DNA of 53,418 bases from an uncultured Desulfuromonadales bacterium. Lineage in GTDB: Bacteria; Desulfobacterota; Desulfuromonadia; Desulfuromonadales; Geopsychrobacteraceae. A model generated the notes under the pieces. That model made no database searches and was not told where the DNA came from. It saw nothing but the letters and a program-made list of their open reading frames with translations. The position numbers were made by a program, and so were the translations under genes. The stretch covers positions 1 through 53,418 of the forward strand of contig CAMYNC010000003.1 in assembly GCA_947259685.1 (NCBI GenBank). The letters are read 5' to 3'. Positions 1 through 8,937 of the stretch are shown here, in pieces. Position 1 is the stretch's first letter, and every line of letters begins with the position of its first letter.

Positions 1-1090
1 GCCCGCACCACCAGGTGGCAACCGATGGCAGGCGTAATTCTTCACCCAGCAGGCGTCTTGACAGCGCCGGTAAAAACGCCAACAGTGCCGGGTTCTCGAG
101 GACGCTGCTGCCGATGCTGTTGGCGGTGGCGACGTTGCCGCAACGCACCACTTCAAGCAAACCGGGGACCCCGAACAGGGAGTTGCCGCGTAGCTCCAGC
201 GGATCGCAGAGATCATCATTCAGCCGGCGCAGGATGACATCCACCTGGCTCAGTCCGCCGACCGTTTTGAGCCAGACGAAGCCATCGCGGACGATAAGGT
301 CCCCCCCTTGCACCAGTGGATAGCCAAGGTACCCGGCCAGGTAAGCGTGTTCGAAGTAGGTATCGTGCTCCGGGCCTGGGGTTAGCACGACGATATTCGG
401 TTCGGCCCGATTGTGCTGCGCCAGCTGCGTTAAACTGTTGCGCATAGCACGAAAATACATCGCCAGCCGGTGGACCTGGAAATCTTCGAACAGGCGCGGA
501 AAACTTTGCGCCATGACGATGCGGTTTTCCAGCGCGTAACCGGAGCCGTACGGCAGCTGGGTGCGATCCTCGATGACCCAGAAGCGGCCATCCTTGCCCC
601 TGACCAGGTTGGCCGAATAGAGATTCAGGTGCCGCTGTGTCTCCGGCAGCAGACCGACACAGGGCCAGAGGAATCCCTGGTGGGCAAAGATCAGCTCGGC
701 TGGCAGCAACCCTTCCTCGATCAGTTTGCGCGGCCCGTAAATATCGGCCAGGATCAGGTTCAGCAGTTCGGCGCGCTGCACCAGCCCGGCTTCGACCTGC
801 TCCCACTCTTGGCTGCTGATGACCAGCGGGATCGGGTCGAACTGCCAGGAACGAGGCATGTCGATCGGGTCGAAGACGTTATGGGTGGCACCGTTTTCGC
901 GCAGCAGCCGTTGCGCTTCTTTGCGCCGCCGCTCCAGCCGCTTGGGTCCGAGTTTCTCGATGACCTGCATCAGCTGCTGCTCGTGGGGAGGAAATCTCTC
1001 CACGGCAGGGCGCAGATCGGTGAGGCGCCCCAGTTCGGTGACGAATGACTGGGCGCCTGAATTGTTTTGAATCTGGTTGTCTGTTTCCAC
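1..1090 (-). CDS. Circularly permuted ATP-grasp protein (DUF404/DUF407 type), 3' end beyond the window
   Basis: Translating the minus strand from a GTG at 1090 gives about 363 uninterrupted codons running off the left edge. The reading includes NVFDPIDMPRSWQFDPIP, AELLNLILADIYGPR, FLWPCVGLLPETQRHLNLY, IEDRTQLPYGSGYALENR, NIVVLTPGPEHDTYFEHAYL and SLFGVPGLLEVVRCGN, which I recognise as the circularly permuted ATP-grasp family (type 2, DUF404/DUF407). Such proteins are predicted to form ATP-dependent amide or peptide bonds; the substrate is unknown. An in-frame TAG lies shortly upstream and the GTG is the only usual start after it, with GGAG about 13 bases before. The gene begins 55 bases after the transglutaminase-DUF2126 stop on the same strand, so they are probably co-transcribed. 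The C-terminus, and any fused alpha-E (DUF403) domain, cannot be seen. Confidence 0.85.
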   Translation of the reverse strand, partial: METDNQIQNNSGAQSFVTELGRLTDLRPAVERFPPHEQQLMQVIEKLGPKRLERRRKEAQRLLRENGATHNVFDPIDMPRSWQFDPIPLVISSQEWEQVEAGLVQRAELLNLILADIYGPRKLIEEGLLPAELIFAHQGFLWPCVGLLPETQRHLNLYSANLVRGKDGRFWVIEDRTQLPYGSGYALENRIVMAQSFPRLFEDFQVHRLAMYFRAMRNSLTQLAQHNRAEPNIVVLTPGPEHDTYFEHAYLAGYLGYPLVQGGDLIVRDGFVWLKTVGGLSQVDVILRRLNDDLCDPLELRGNSLFGVPGLLEVVRCGNVATANSIGSSVLENPALLAFLPALSRRLLGEELRLPSVATWWCG

Positions 1091-1145
1091 GTTCTTTGTC
1101 TCACTCCGCCCGGGTCGGGTCTGAATTTGCGGGCGCTATCTCTGG

Positions 1146-4100
1146 TTATCCGCGTTGATAACGTAAATCGAAGGTGTAGGGGAATTCGTCATTGATTTCC
1201 TCCTGCGGCGGTTCCATCGGCCCCGGGGGGGAGCCGTTCGGGAAGAACTTGCCGAGGCTGCCGAGCTCGGGCGGTGCCATAATCGGTCCCTGGCTGTGGT
1301 CGGTGTTGCGGAACAGGGTGCCCCGACGCGACTCGGCGGTGATGGCGTTGACCGGAAAGACATCGTAACTGCGCCCGCCCGGATGGGAGACGTGATAGCT
1401 GCAGCCGCCGATGGAGCGGCCGTTCCAGCTGTCGACAAGGTCGAAGATCAGCGGTGCATGTGGCTTGATGGTCGGGTGCAGCGCCGAGGGAGGTTGCCAG
1501 GCCCGGTAGCGGACGCCGACCACGTACTCGTCCTTGCGGCCGGTCTTACGTAGCGGCAGGCGGCGGCCGTTGCAGGTCAGAATATGGCGCCCCTCGGTCA
1601 AGCCGGTGGCGCGCAGCTGCAGCCGTTCCACCGAGGAGTCGACGAAGCGCGCCGTCCCCTGGCTGCCGACCTCTTCGCCGAGAACATGCCAGGGTTCGAT
1701 GGCGAAGCGCAGCTCCAGTTCAATATCATCGATCTGCACCGTTCCGTAGCGGGGGAAGCGGAACTCGAAGAAGGGGTCGAACCAGTCGAGGTCAAAGGGG
1801 TAGCCAGCGGCTTGCAGGTCGGCGATCACCTCTTTGATATCCTGGCGCACATAGTAGGGGAGCAGGAAGCGATCGTGCAGCTCGGTGCCCCAGCGGATCA
1901 GCTCCTGCTGGTACGGCTGTTTCCAAAACTTGGCAATCAGGGTGCGCAGCAGCAGGTTCTGCACCAGGCTCATCTGTGCGTGCGGCGGCATTTCGAAGGC
2001 GCGCAGTTCCAGCAGGCCGAGGCGGCCGGTCGAGCTGTCGGGCGAATAGAGCTTGTCGATGCAGAACTCGGCGCGATGGGTATTGCCGGTGACATCGATC
2101 AGCAGGTTACGCAGCAGCCGATCAACCAGCCAGGGTGCCGAAACCTCCCCGTCCGGCATCTGCTGGAAGGCGATCTCCAGCTCGTAGAGGGAATCGTTGC
2201 GCGCCTCGTCGATGCGCGGCGCCTGACTGGTCGGGCCGACGAACATCCCGGAAAACAAGTAGGAGAGCCCCGGGTGGTGCTGCCAGTAGGTGACCAAACT
2301 GCGCAGCAGGTCGGGACGGCGCAGCAGCGGGCTGTCGGCTGGGGTTGCCCCGCCGATGGTGATATGGTTGCCGCCGCCGGTGCCGGTGTGACGGCCGTCG
2401 AGCATGAACTTCTCGGTGCCGAGTCGGCACTGCCGCGCTTCGGCGTAGAGGCGAATGGTGTTCTCGACCAGCTCCGGCCAGCTGCCCGCCGGCTGGATAT
2501 TCACTTCGATGACGCCCGGATCGGGGGTAACCGCCAGTTTCTCGATGCGGTAATCGCGCGGCGGCTCGTAGCCCTCGATCACCACCGGCAGCTGCAGTTC
2601 GGCGGCGGTCGCTTCGATGGCGGCGATCAGGTCGAGGTACTGCTCCAGCACGCCGAGCGGCGGCATGAACAGGTGCAGCCGGCCTTGGCGCGCCTCGATG
2701 CAGAGGGCGGTGTGGCTGACCTCGCTGGCCTCCGTCTCTTCAGGCTGCTCCGCTGACTCTTCGGCGTGACTGCGCTGCGTGCTGAAATCTTCGGTCAGCG
2801 GCGGCAGCGCAGCGAACTGGCTCTGCTCGTAGTAGGGTTCGCGCTTCTCCGGGGCCACCCAGGGGAGCGAGTCGAGGGGCATGCGCATCCCCATCGGCGA
2901 GTCGCCGGGGATCAGGAACATCTGCCCGCGGCGGAAATCCCAGTAGCTGCTCCGCCAGCGGTTCTGCTTTGCCTGCCACTTGAGCGGCAGAGCGTAGCCG
3001 GCGGGATTATTCAGCCCCTTGGTTAAAACATCGGCCAGGGCGCGGCGCTCGGCGGGATCTTTGAGATCGGCCTGCAGCGGGTCGAGGTTGCTCGGCACGC
3101 TCCCCTCTTTCCAGACCCAGTAGAGGACGTCTTCGTAGCCGGGGACCAGGTCGCTGCTTTGCAGCCCGAGCTGGCCGGCCAGCTGCTGGGCGAACTGGCG
3201 TGCGTGGCTGTGGTCGTACTGGTAGTCGCGATGGATGTCGGCGAGCAGCTGCGGTTCGCGCCAGAGCGGGGTGCCGTCCTTGCGCCAGAAGCAGCCGTAG
3301 GCCCAGCGGGGTAGGGCTTCGCCCGGATACCACTTGCCCTGGCCGAAGTGCAGCAGGCCGCCGGCACCGAAGGCGTCGCGCAGGCGCAGGATCAGCTGGT
3401 TGGCCAGCTCCCGCTTGTGCGGCCCGTCGGCGGCGGTGTTCCACTCCTCTCCTTCCATATCGTCGATGGAGACGAAGGTCGGCTCGCCACCCATGGTCAG
3501 GCGGATGTCGCCGGCGACGATCTCCTCGTCAACCAGTTGGCCGAGGGCGTTGACCTGCTGCCACTGCTGATCGCTGTAGGGTTTGGTCACCCGCGGGTCT
3601 TCATGGATCCGCTGGACGCTGTTGCTGTGGGCGAATTCGACCTCGCAGGGTTCGGTCGCGCCGGTCACCGGCGCGGCGCTGGCCGGCTGCGGGGTGCAGG
3701 CCAGCGGAATGTGTCCCTCGCCGGCGAGCAGGCCGGAGGTCGGATCGAGGCCGATCCAACCGGCACCGGGGATGTAAACTTCCGTCCAGGCGTGTAGGTC
3801 GGTGAAGTCGTTCTCCGGCCCGGAGGGTCCGTCGAGGGATTTTTCGTCGGCCGCCAACTGGATCAGGTAGCCGCTGACGAAGCGCGCCGCCAATCCCAGA
3901 TGACGGAAGATCTGCACCAGCAGCCAGGCGGAGTCGCGGCAGGAACCGATCTGCCGCTCCAGGGTAGTGTCGCTGTCCTGAATTCCCGGCTCCATGCGGA
4001 CCGAGTAGTTGACTGCCTGCTGGACCTGGCGATTGACATTGACCAGAAAATCGACGGTTTGAACTTCGCTGCGGTCGATCCGGTCCAGAAACTTCTGCAG

Positions 4101-4478
4101 CAGCGGCCCCTCGTCAACGATTTCGAAGTAGGGGAGCAGCTCGGTGCGCTCCAGCTTGGCATAGTCGAAGGGGTAGTTCTCGGCGTACTCCTCGATGAAA
4201 AAATCGAAGGGGTTGAAGACGGTCATGTCGGCGATGATCTCGACATCGATCCGCAGTTCTCGGGTTTTTTCCGGGAACACCAGCCGCGCCAGGTAGTTGC
4301 CGAAGGCGTCCTGCTGCCAGTTGAGGAAATGCTCCTCCGGAAAAATCTTCAGCGAGTAGGCGTGGATCGGGGTGCGGCTGTGCAGGGCCGGGCGCAGGCG
4401 GATGACATGCGGATGGACGGTGATCGGCTTATCGAATTTATAGTGGGTGTTGTGATTGCAGGCAACGCGGATAGGCAT
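1146..4478 (-). CDS. Large transglutaminase-DUF2126 family protein
   Basis: A protein of 1110 aa. Residues 1-100 match the bacterial transglutaminase N-terminal domain. A transglutaminase/cysteine-protease core follows with a visible triad: C180 in IGSCRDSAW, H229 in TDLHAWTEVY and D245 in IGLDPTSGL. Most of the rest (about 310-1110) matches DUF2126, including LTMGGEPTFVSIDD, RHTGTGGGNHITIGG, LLRSLVTYWQHHPGLSYLFSG and HPGGRSYDVFPVNA. Published domain analysis relates DUF2126 to glutamine-synthetase-like COOH-NH2 ligases, so one chain may both cut or transfer and form amide bonds; the substrate is unknown. The length is normal for the family. No signal peptide is obvious. AAGG lies about 7 bases before the ATG. 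The ATP-grasp gene follows after 55 bases. Confidence 0.92.
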   Translation of the reverse strand: MPIRVACNHNTHYKFDKPITVHPHVIRLRPALHSRTPIHAYSLKIFPEEHFLNWQQDAFGNYLARLVFPEKTRELRIDVEIIADMTVFNPFDFFIEEYAENYPFDYAKLERTELLPYFEIVDEGPLLQKFLDRIDRSEVQTVDFLVNVNRQVQQAVNYSVRMEPGIQDSDTTLERQIGSCRDSAWLLVQIFRHLGLAARFVSGYLIQLAADEKSLDGPSGPENDFTDLHAWTEVYIPGAGWIGLDPTSGLLAGEGHIPLACTPQPASAAPVTGATEPCEVEFAHSNSVQRIHEDPRVTKPYSDQQWQQVNALGQLVDEEIVAGDIRLTMGGEPTFVSIDDMEGEEWNTAADGPHKRELANQLILRLRDAFGAGGLLHFGQGKWYPGEALPRWAYGCFWRKDGTPLWREPQLLADIHRDYQYDHSHARQFAQQLAGQLGLQSSDLVPGYEDVLYWVWKEGSVPSNLDPLQADLKDPAERRALADVLTKGLNNPAGYALPLKWQAKQNRWRSSYWDFRRGQMFLIPGDSPMGMRMPLDSLPWVAPEKREPYYEQSQFAALPPLTEDFSTQRSHAEESAEQPEETEASEVSHTALCIEARQGRLHLFMPPLGVLEQYLDLIAAIEATAAELQLPVVIEGYEPPRDYRIEKLAVTPDPGVIEVNIQPAGSWPELVENTIRLYAEARQCRLGTEKFMLDGRHTGTGGGNHITIGGATPADSPLLRRPDLLRSLVTYWQHHPGLSYLFSGMFVGPTSQAPRIDEARNDSLYELEIAFQQMPDGEVSAPWLVDRLLRNLLIDVTGNTHRAEFCIDKLYSPDSSTGRLGLLELRAFEMPPHAQMSLVQNLLLRTLIAKFWKQPYQQELIRWGTELHDRFLLPYYVRQDIKEVIADLQAAGYPFDLDWFDPFFEFRFPRYGTVQIDDIELELRFAIEPWHVLGEEVGSQGTARFVDSSVERLQLRATGLTEGRHILTCNGRRLPLRKTGRKDEYVVGVRYRAWQPPSALHPTIKPHAPLIFDLVDSWNGRSIGGCSYHVSHPGGRSYDVFPVNAITAESRRGTLFRNTDHSQGPIMAPPELGSLGKFFPNGSPPGPMEPPQEEINDEFPYTFDLRYQRG

Positions 4479-4606
4479 GGGGAATCCTTATCGGAAGTGT
4501 GACGACAGGGGCGGCAGTGCGGCTCGTCATTGGGGCGGCCTGTCTCGACCTTTAATTGTAGTCGATCGGCCGCTGAAGCGATAGCTTAATGAGGGAGATT
4601 GTACGC

Positions 4607-4643
4607 TTTGCGGGGCTTGCTTGTCCTGGCCGAGCCCCGCAAA
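4607..4643 (-). terminator. Hairpin downstream of glnA, possible weak terminator
   Basis: An 11-bp perfect stem (TTTGCGGGGCT at 4607-4617 pairing with 4633-4643) encloses a 15-base loop in the 191-base gap between glnA and the transglutaminase-DUF2126 gene. Its ends are A/T runs belonging to the stem, but no separate T-tract follows on either strand. It could partly terminate glnA transcription or stabilise its 3' end. Confidence 0.45.
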
Positions 4644-4669
4644 GAACGCTGTCTGTCGAAAAAAGCGGT

Positions 4670-5998
4670 TCAGTACTTTTTGATGTAGTTTTTCAACTCC
4701 CAGTCGGTGACGGCGGTCCGGTAGCTGTGCCACTCCCTGGTTTTGCCTTCGAGATATTTTTCGAGGATATGCTCACCCAGGGTTTCCCGGGCGATCGGAC
4801 TCTCTTTGAGGGTGACAATCGCCTCTTCCAGGCTGCCGGGCAGACTGTCGATGCCAGCGGCGTCCTTTTCGGCCAGGGTCATCTTGAAGATGTCGACGTT
4901 GGTTGCCGCAGGGGTGGGCAGTTGGTTTTTGACCCCGTCGAGCCCCGCGTTGAGCATCATCGCCAGCGCCAGGTAGGGGTTGCAGGTCGGATCGGGGCAG
5001 CGCACTTCGGCGCGGGTACCGAGCCCACGCGAGGCGGGGATACGCACCAGGGCCGAGCGGTTGGAGGCCGACCAGGCGACGTAGACCGGCGCTTCGTAAC
5101 CGGGCACCAGCCGCTTGTAGGAGTTGACCAGCGGGTTGGTCACCGCAGTAAAGCCGCGCGCGTTTTTGAGGATGCCGGCGATGTACTGATGGGCGACTTC
5201 GCTGAGCTTGAGCGGCCCCGCTTCGTCAAAGAAGGCGTTGTTGCCGTCCAGAGTGAAGAGCGACTGGTTGGTGTGCATCCCGGAGCCGTTGATGCCGAAC
5301 ACCGGTTTCGGCATGAAGGACGCGTGGAGGCCATGCTTGGAGGCGATAGAGCGGACCACCCACTTGAAGGTGACGGTGTTGTCGGCGGCGGTCAGGGCGT
5401 CGGCGTACTTGAAGTTGATCTCGTGCTGCCCCTCGGCCACTTCGTGGTGGGAGGCCTCGATCTCGAAGCCCATCGCTTCGAGGGTTTCGATCACCTCGCG
5501 GCGGCAGTTGATGCCGGTATCCTCCGGGTCGACCTCGAAGTAGCCGGCGACGTCGTTGGTCTCGGTCTTCAGGTTGCCCCGCTCATCCTCCTGAAAGAGG
5601 AAAAACTCACACTCGGTGCCGACGTTCATGGTGTAACCGAGCTCTTTCGCCTCGGCGAGGACCCGCTTCAGGTTGACGCGCGGGCAGCCGGCAAAGGGGG
5701 TGCCGTCCGATTTGTGCACGTCGCAGATGATGCGTGCGGCGTTGACCCCGTTTTTGCCCCGCCAGGGGAGCACCTTGAAGCTGTCGTAGTCCGGCTTCAG
5801 GTACATGTCTGACTCATTGATGCGGACGAAACCGTCGATCGAGGAGCCGTCGAACATCATCTGTCCATTGAGGGCCTTTTCGATCTGGCTGCGGGGGATG
5901 GCGATATTCTTCATAAAGCCGAAGATGTCGACAAACTGCAGACGGAAAAAGTTGACGTTCTGCTGTTCTACAATTTCGAGGATCTCTTCCCGTGTCAT
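4670..5998 (-). CDS. glnA: Glutamine synthetase type I (alpha-like, non-adenylylated form)
   Basis: Makes glutamine from glutamate, ammonia and ATP in the cytoplasm. The 442-aa protein carries the family signatures MMFDGSSIDGFVRI near the N-terminus, NGSGMHTNQSLF, NRSALVRIPASRGLGTRAEV and the C-terminal PDPTCNPYLALAMMLNAGLDG. The stretch where enterobacterial GlnA has its adenylylated tyrosine (NLYDLPPEE type) reads IDSLPGSLEEAI, and the length fits the shorter GS-I-alpha group, so control by adenylylation is unlikely. The start at 5998 is chosen over an upstream ATG because AGGAG lies 6 bases before it. The upstream neighbour is glutaminase, the reverse reaction, 55 bases away on the same strand, with a hairpin in the gap. 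The downstream transglutaminase-DUF2126 protein contains a domain related to glutamine synthetase. Confidence 0.95.
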   Translation of the reverse strand: MTREEILEIVEQQNVNFFRLQFVDIFGFMKNIAIPRSQIEKALNGQMMFDGSSIDGFVRINESDMYLKPDYDSFKVLPWRGKNGVNAARIICDVHKSDGTPFAGCPRVNLKRVLAEAKELGYTMNVGTECEFFLFQEDERGNLKTETNDVAGYFEVDPEDTGINCRREVIETLEAMGFEIEASHHEVAEGQHEINFKYADALTAADNTVTFKWVVRSIASKHGLHASFMPKPVFGINGSGMHTNQSLFTLDGNNAFFDEAGPLKLSEVAHQYIAGILKNARGFTAVTNPLVNSYKRLVPGYEAPVYVAWSASNRSALVRIPASRGLGTRAEVRCPDPTCNPYLALAMMLNAGLDGVKNQLPTPAATNVDIFKMTLAEKDAAGIDSLPGSLEEAIVTLKESPIARETLGEHILEKYLEGKTREWHSYRTAVTDWELKNYIKKY

Positions 5999-6020
5999 AG
6001 CGGCTCCTTTGTCAGCACAG

Positions 6021-6053
6021 GTCACCGGCTGTCCTGTGACAGCTGCCGGTGAC
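6021..6053 (-). other. Hairpin in the glsA-glnA intergenic gap
   Basis: GTCACCGGC at 6021-6029 pairs perfectly with GCCGGTGAC at 6045-6053, and the interior TGTC/GACA can pair too. The structure abuts the glutaminase stop codon and sits just upstream of the glnA ribosome binding site. There is no T-tract. It may be an RNA-stability or attenuation element that sets the ratio of the two products; this is inference. Confidence 0.4.
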
Positions 6054-6968
6054 TCAGAAAATCGACGATTGAGTCTTGGTCGTCAGGAGTTCGAGAACTT
6101 TCATCCCCCGGTACGAGTTGCCCTTGGCGTTCAGTTTCGGGCTCCAGACGGCAATGCTGTACTGCTCTGGATGAACGGCTATTATGCCGCCGCCGACACC
6201 ACTTTTTCCCGGCAGCCCGACTTTGAAGGCAAATTCGCCCGCTTCATCGTAAAAACCGCACAACAGCATGATGGCGTTGATCCGTTTCGCCTTGCTGCTA
6301 CTGAGGTTCTGTTCGCCGCTCAGCGGGTTGCGGCCGTTCGCGGCCAGGAAGAGAAAGGTCTGCGCCAACTCCTGGCAGGACATCTCGATAGAGCAGAGGT
6401 GGCAGTAGAGATCGAGCACCACCTCAATTTCATTGTGAATGTTCCCATAAGCTTTCATCAGATTGAGCATCGCCGCGTTGTTAAAACCGGTCAGCTTTTC
6501 CGATTGTGCCACCCGCGGACAGATGTCGATCGTCTGCTTCCCGGCCAGTCTTCTGATAAATTCGAGCAATTCCTGCTGCGGGTTTTTCAGCCGGCTCACC
6601 AGGATGTCGCAGATGACCAGGGCGCCTGCGTTGATCAGCGGGTTGCGCGGGATGCCATTTTCATATTCCAGTTGTACCAAAGAATTGAAAGCCGTTCCGG
6701 AGGGCTCTACGCCCACTCTGCTCCACAATTTATCTTCTTCAAGGGTAAAGGCTAAGCTTAGAGATAAGACTTTCGCAATGCTTTGGATGGAGAATCTGTG
6801 ATTTGAATCGCCGAGGGCGAAATTTTCATCGGTGATCGTCGTCAGGTGAAGACCGAATTTTTTCGGATCGACATTTTTTAATTCAGGGATGTATTCGGCA
6901 ACCCGGCCACGATCCTCGATGCTTTTCAACTCAATGGCGATTTCAGAAAAAATCTTCTCGTAATCCAT
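6054..6968 (-). CDS. glsA: Glutaminase
   Basis: Hydrolyses glutamine to glutamate and ammonia; serine-dependent beta-lactamase-like fold. The 304-aa length from the 6968 start is typical. Family blocks visible include the catalytic SxxK in RFSIQSIAKVLSL, EPSGTAFNSLVQLE, PRNPLINAGALV, NGRNPLSGEQNL and LPGKSGVGGGIIAV. The reading frame opens further upstream, but the ATG at 6968 has GGAG about 9 bases before it and gives the usual N-terminus. It sits directly upstream of glnA, so one transcript may encode both glutamine-making and glutamine-breaking enzymes. That would be a futile cycle unless the two are separately controlled or glutaminase serves another purpose, for example acid or ammonia balance. 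Confidence 0.93.
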   Translation of the reverse strand: MDYEKIFSEIAIELKSIEDRGRVAEYIPELKNVDPKKFGLHLTTITDENFALGDSNHRFSIQSIAKVLSLSLAFTLEEDKLWSRVGVEPSGTAFNSLVQLEYENGIPRNPLINAGALVICDILVSRLKNPQQELLEFIRRLAGKQTIDICPRVAQSEKLTGFNNAAMLNLMKAYGNIHNEIEVVLDLYCHLCSIEMSCQELAQTFLFLAANGRNPLSGEQNLSSSKAKRINAIMLLCGFYDEAGEFAFKVGLPGKSGVGGGIIAVHPEQYSIAVWSPKLNAKGNSYRGMKVLELLTTKTQSSIF

Positions 6969-7114
6969 CCCAGTTATCTCCGGGTCTCTGAAACATGATA
7001 ATCGCAATAGGTTGTCGATGCTGTCAGTCGGCAGCTCATAGTTTGCTGCACTCTAAATAAACTGCTGCTAACGATGATGAACCAAATGATTTTCAATGGC
7101 AGTGACAAGCTAGG

Positions 7115-7909
7115 CTAAATATTCTGTAATTGCTCTACCCGTACAACCATTTGCGCTAGAATGTCTCCTGCTCCAAATTGATGGTATATTGCTACGTCGG
7201 CAGCATCCCTTCCGTATGCAATGACGACCCGGCCGCCACGGATTTCGCTTTGGGTGGGGTCGAAAGTATACCAACGACCGCCGACATAAGCTTCAAACCA
7301 TGCGTGTAAATCCATCGGTTCCAGGTTATGGAGGTATCCGACAACCAAGCGGGCGGGGATACTGATACTGCGGCAGAGTGCTACGGCAAGGTGGGCCAGG
7401 TCGCGGCAGACCCCTTCACCGCGCAGGTTGATTTGGACAGCTGAGATAGGCAGGTTACTCGATCCGGGGGTGTATTGAATGCAACCTCGTACCCAGCGAT
7501 CAATGTTTGTGACCTGATCATAGCCGGGCTGTGCCCCCGCGACGATATCACGGGCCAGATCGCCAAATCTGTCCGATTCGCAATAACGGCTGGGAAGTAG
7601 AAAAGCAAGGACCGATTCCGGGAGATTCTGAATCTCAATAAAGTTTGCACCCGGAGCCGTATCCATCATATCCGCGACGACGGCCTCCGCCGTGGTTTGG
7701 ATGGAGAATTTGCCGAGCGGTGCCACCAGGCGCTGGCAGAGGTTGCCGTAGCTGTCGGTGTATTCGATGGCTGGAACGTAGGGTGATAGGGTGTAGGATT
7801 CTCGTACCAGCCATTGGTGTGTACCGCTGCGAGGGCGCAACATCAACACCAGGGGAATACGGGTCTCTATCAGGAAGTCCAGCTCAGATTTCACTTTGAG
7901 TCGCATCAT
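7115..7909 (-). CDS. Transglutaminase-like cysteine protein, stand-alone
   Basis: A 264-aa protein with an N-terminal beta-rich half and a transglutaminase core. The triad is visible as C168 in [18 protein letters not shown]202 in [10 protein letters not shown] and D217 in YTFDPTQ. The family includes peptidases and amidases as well as true cross-linking enzymes, so the reaction is not known. No signal peptide or membrane segment is seen, so it is probably cytoplasmic. It resembles the core of the large transglutaminase-DUF2126 protein in the same minus-strand run; the genes between them are glutaminase and glutamine synthetase. The first ATG is immediately followed by a second, so the start could be one codon shorter. 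Confidence 0.88.
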   Translation of the reverse strand: MMRLKVKSELDFLIETRIPLVLMLRPRSGTHQWLVRESYTLSPYVPAIEYTDSYGNLCQRLVAPLGKFSIQTTAEAVVADMMDTAPGANFIEIQNLPESVLAFLLPSRYCESDRFGDLARDIVAGAQPGYDQVTNIDRWVRGCIQYTPGSSNLPISAVQINLRGEGVCRDLAHLAVALCRSISIPARLVVGYLHNLEPMDLHAWFEAYVGGRWYTFDPTQSEIRGGRVVIAYGRDAADVAIYHQFGAGDILAQMVVRVEQLQNI

Positions 7910-8256
7910 AGGGAAATGCTGACACCAGTTCTCACGAATTACAACTCAATATAGAAAAATAAAGACGATTTGAGGGAAAGAGTCGATTGTCACGAAGGTT
8001 TTTTGGGGGTGGATCTGGCCGAGCCGCGAGCGGAACAGATCGGCCTGGTCATGTTGAGGGGGTCTTGGTTTCATGCGCTAGGTCAGCATGTTTTTTAGGG
8101 CTGAACTCACTCATTGCTGGTGATTCTAACAATCTCAAACGGAAATATAGATCAATTATTCCAGATTGATATGCTTTTTCAGGGATGCCTGACAAAGATG
8201 AATATAGCTCTTGTTCGGGGGGCTAGCAAGCGCCCCGAGGGCGCATGGACTGATTT
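7910..8256. other. Intergenic region, 347 bases, no convincing gene
   Basis: A 60-codon open frame on the plus strand (7987-8169) has no family resemblance or ribosome binding site that I can support. The region is more A/T-rich than its neighbours, mainly at 7930-7980 and 8095-8175. It probably holds the promoter of the minus-strand transglutaminase gene and the 3' end of the lipoprotein transcript. No repeat or clear terminator was found. Confidence 0.5.
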
Positions 8257-8784
8257 TCACGGGGTGAGAGTGGGCAATTCAGTAAACCAAACTTGGCCGC
8301 CACCGCCACCCTCGTCTCCGTGGCCACCACCATCTTCTCGCGCCATGCCGTTGTAGCCGAAGGATAGGGCTGTGGCACCAGGCGGTATTTGCAGGGTTTG
8401 ATTGAAGTGGATCAGATCGTCCGCGTAAACATTGATCGCACTCGATACTCTCGCGGTCTGCAGGACTTTAGCCATATCGTCGAGGAAAAACAGGTAAAGA
8501 TCCAGAGTTTGAATTTGATAAGCATTTAACTGGTAATAGTTGCTGAAGGTGATGGACCCGGAGACCGTCAGCGTCGCAGGCATTTTTTCTACCTGATAGG
8601 CTAGAAGCAGATCAAAGGTTTTCCAGTCCCCGGGCTGAACACCGCTGTCTGTCAGGGCGAAATTACTGGAATTTTGGGAGGTATAACCGCGATAAAATGA
8701 TTCGGTGCTTTTGCAACCGAAAAGCAGCACTAGTGCCAGGGGGATAATACCGAATGAGGCGATGGTTTTTTTCAGGCCGGTCAT
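8257..8784 (-). CDS. Small lipoprotein with Gly/His-rich C-terminus, function unknown
   Basis: A 175-aa protein from the ATG at 8784, chosen because GAGG lies 7 bases before it and the product then begins as a lipoprotein signal: MTGLKK, a hydrophobic stretch, then lipobox LLFGC with the lipidated Cys at position 24. The mature part is beta-like, with a segment rich in Tyr, Leu and Gln (SNYYQLNAYQIQTLDLYLFF). Near the C-terminus is a short Gly/Asp/His tract (EDGGGHGDEGGGGG), possibly metal-binding or a linker. I do not recognise the family. It has no clear operon partner: it is separated from the dehydrogenase gene by about 200 bases containing a hairpin. Confidence 0.72.
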   Translation of the reverse strand: MTGLKKTIASFGIIPLALVLLFGCKSTESFYRGYTSQNSSNFALTDSGVQPGDWKTFDLLLAYQVEKMPATLTVSGSITFSNYYQLNAYQIQTLDLYLFFLDDMAKVLQTARVSSAINVYADDLIHFNQTLQIPPGATALSFGYNGMAREDGGGHGDEGGGGGQVWFTELPTLTP

Positions 8785-8937
8785 TTTTGCACCTCTCGTC
8801 AAATCAAATTGTTTATAGCCTCGTCCGGAAGTAACCTCTTTGGCGGTACTCTTCAATTATAGCTTGGATCTCGGGAAAAGGGCTAATGTCGAGGTGGAAA
8901 GGGCGCAGACCGGCCCTTAAAGACTGAAAAGAGTTCA

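Noticed and set aside
1584..2756. 390-codon open frame on the plus strand
   Set aside because: Antisense to the transglutaminase-DUF2126 gene; the composition is that of a high-G+C shadow frame with no family features, while the minus-strand frame has clear catalytic motifs.
4589..5812. 407-codon open frame on the plus strand
   Set aside because: Antisense to glnA, rich in Val/Gly/His as expected for a shadow of a conserved gene; no recognisable domain.
7987..8169. 60-codon plus-strand open frame in the intergenic gap
   Set aside because: No ribosome binding site, no family features, and its composition is like non-coding sequence.
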